Shown here one piece after another: positions 21,274 to 22,094 of a stretch of DNA of 22,094 nt. This DNA comes from an uncultured Collinsella sp. (GTDB lineage: Bacteria > Actinomycetota > Coriobacteriia > Coriobacteriales > Coriobacteriaceae), in contig UQSK01000029.1 of the NCBI GenBank assembly GCA_900543605.1, positions 1 through 22,094 on the forward strand. The letters are read 5' to 3'. The notes beneath the pieces were generated by a model that saw only the letters and a program-made list of their open reading frames with translations, searched no databases and was not told the DNA's origin. The first letter of the stretch is position 1. Each line of letters opens with the position of its first letter. A program made the translations under genes and the position numbers.

Positions 21274-22057
21274 TTACTTGGCGGAATCGTTTTCGTCGTT
21301 TTCGCCGCCGTCCTCGTCGAGCAGTTTGCTCAGTTCGGCGTCCCAGTCGATGGCGCCGCCATCGTTCTGCGCCTCGGCTCCGTTCGCGGCGTCCTTTGTG
21401 CCGTCCTTCGTGTCACCTGCGACGGAAGCTCCGTCATCCGTTCCGGCCCTCGTAACGCCTGAGGCCGTGTCCCCCGCGGCTCCGGAGTCGACGGTCTTGG
21501 CCTCATCGGGCAATGCTGGCAGCAGATCGGGGTGGGACCAGGTGCCGTCGCGCCCTTCGACACCACGCTCCGCGGTGATCTGCTCCCAGAGGGCCGCCGC
21601 CTCGCGCATGCGCTTGGGGCGCAGCTGCATGCCCAGCAGCGACTCGAAGGTGCGTTCCGCCGGGCCGCCCACCGCGCGCTTGCGCCTCATCATCTCACGA
21701 AGCTGCTCGATATGCGGAATGTGCGCCATGCCGGCGCGCCACGTCACGCAATCCACCCAGCCCTCGACAAGCGCCATCAGCGTCTCCAGCGAGACCAGCG
21801 CCTCACGCTGCTCGGGCGTATCGGGGATGCCCACCTTGGTCAGGTTCACCGCGCCGGAGATCGACTCCGGATCCATCGCGCCCGCATCGCGAAGCTGCTC
21901 CTCCATCGCGTCGAGATCGATGGTGATGCCACGCGCGTATTTGCCGATCAGCGCCTCGAACCGCGGCATCAGCCACGGCACTCCTGCGAACAGACGGGCG
22001 TGCGCGACTTCGCGCAGCGCCAGGAACGCCGTCACCTCCGCGACAGGGATGTCGAGC
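21274..22057 (-). CDS. Zincin-like metalloprotease-family protein (DUF2342-type), N-terminus missing
   Basis: About 261 genuine C-terminal residues are present, with the first complete codon at 22056-22054; residues MGSEMCIRDR read before this come from adapter. The segment ALREVAHARLFAGVPWL resembles the zinc-binding helix region of the actinobacterial zincin-like metallopeptidase (DUF2342, Rv3195-like) family, but reads RExxH instead of HExxH, so proteolysis is doubtful unless this branch uses other ligands. The helical middle (GWVDCVTWRAGMAHIPHI, then LREMMRRKRAVGGPAERTFE) is family-like. The last 80 residues are Ala/Asp/Gly-rich and acidic, probably disordered. Its convergent placement next to the UvrD-like helicase is a known actinobacterial arrangement. 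Confidence 0.75.
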
Positions 22058-22094
22058 CTGTCTCTTATACACATCTCCGAGCCCACGAGACGCG
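22058..22094. other. Nextera i7/read-2 adapter remnant at contig end
   Basis: Positions 22058-22091 are the reverse complement of the 34-nt Nextera read-2 adapter, beginning with the mosaic end CTGTCTCTTATACACATCT. The last three bases GCG match the start of the same index inferred at the other end (GCGTAGTA). This is synthetic sequence. On the minus strand it creates false starts MGSEMCIRDR and MYKRQ. Confidence 0.97.

Overview
This 22,094-bp window looks like a complete metagenomic contig rather than a clean genome slice. Both ends carry Illumina Nextera adapter sequence (1-43 and 22058-22094). The gene content appears to switch between two different Actinomycetota. Positions 44 to about 11.9 kb read like a gut Coriobacteriia genome, probably Collinsella. 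Positions from about 12.0-12.55 kb to 22057 read like Bifidobacterium. No similarity search was possible, so both taxon calls rest on recognised protein families, codon habits and signal style.

Coriobacterial part. A cut-off MFS exporter end (44-314) faces a PTS sugar operon. On the minus strand a GlvA-type 6-phospho-alpha-glucosidase (2189-3514) precedes an alpha-glucoside/maltose-type PTS IICB permease (544-2106), with a hairpin between them. An RpiR/SIS regulator (3813-4562) is divergent from them, and the arrangement resembles the Bacillus glvA-glvR-glvC locus. A low-molecular-weight protein tyrosine phosphatase follows (4623-5069). Next is an AAA/DUF4143 ATPase with a nuclease-like tail (5165-6526), which has a three-copy, 33-bp-period repeat array upstream and two related palindromes around it. 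A pyridoxamine-kinase-like gene is translationally coupled to a small cysteine-rich TIGR04076-type gene (6709-7855). A 235-bp block built almost wholly of inverted repeats (7994-8228) separates these from a MarR-heterodimeric ABC exporter operon (8330-12552). In that operon the three genes overlap by 8 nt at each junction, and the first ABC half has a degenerate nucleotide-binding site.

Bifidobacterial part. It holds a patatin-like phospholipase (12789-13775), glutamate racemase murI (13854-14663), diaminopimelate epimerase dapF (14891-15790), a VKOR-family membrane protein (15891-16550), a PHP-domain phosphoesterase (16686-17567), DUF3107 (17726-17950), a phosphotransferase-fold protein lacking catalytic residues (18107-19594), a short UvrD-like helicase (19717-21216) and a 5'-truncated zincin-like metalloprotease-family protein (21274-22057). 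Convergent pairs are separated by strong hairpins. Several plus-strand genes look leaderless, with a -10-like hexamer 6-7 nt before the ATG.

The most notable points are the probable chimeric join inside the second ABC gene, the adapter-derived false protein starts, the repeat array in front of the DUF4143 ATPase, the four-way-junction-like structured element at 8089-8187, and the pseudokinase beside the UvrD-like helicase.
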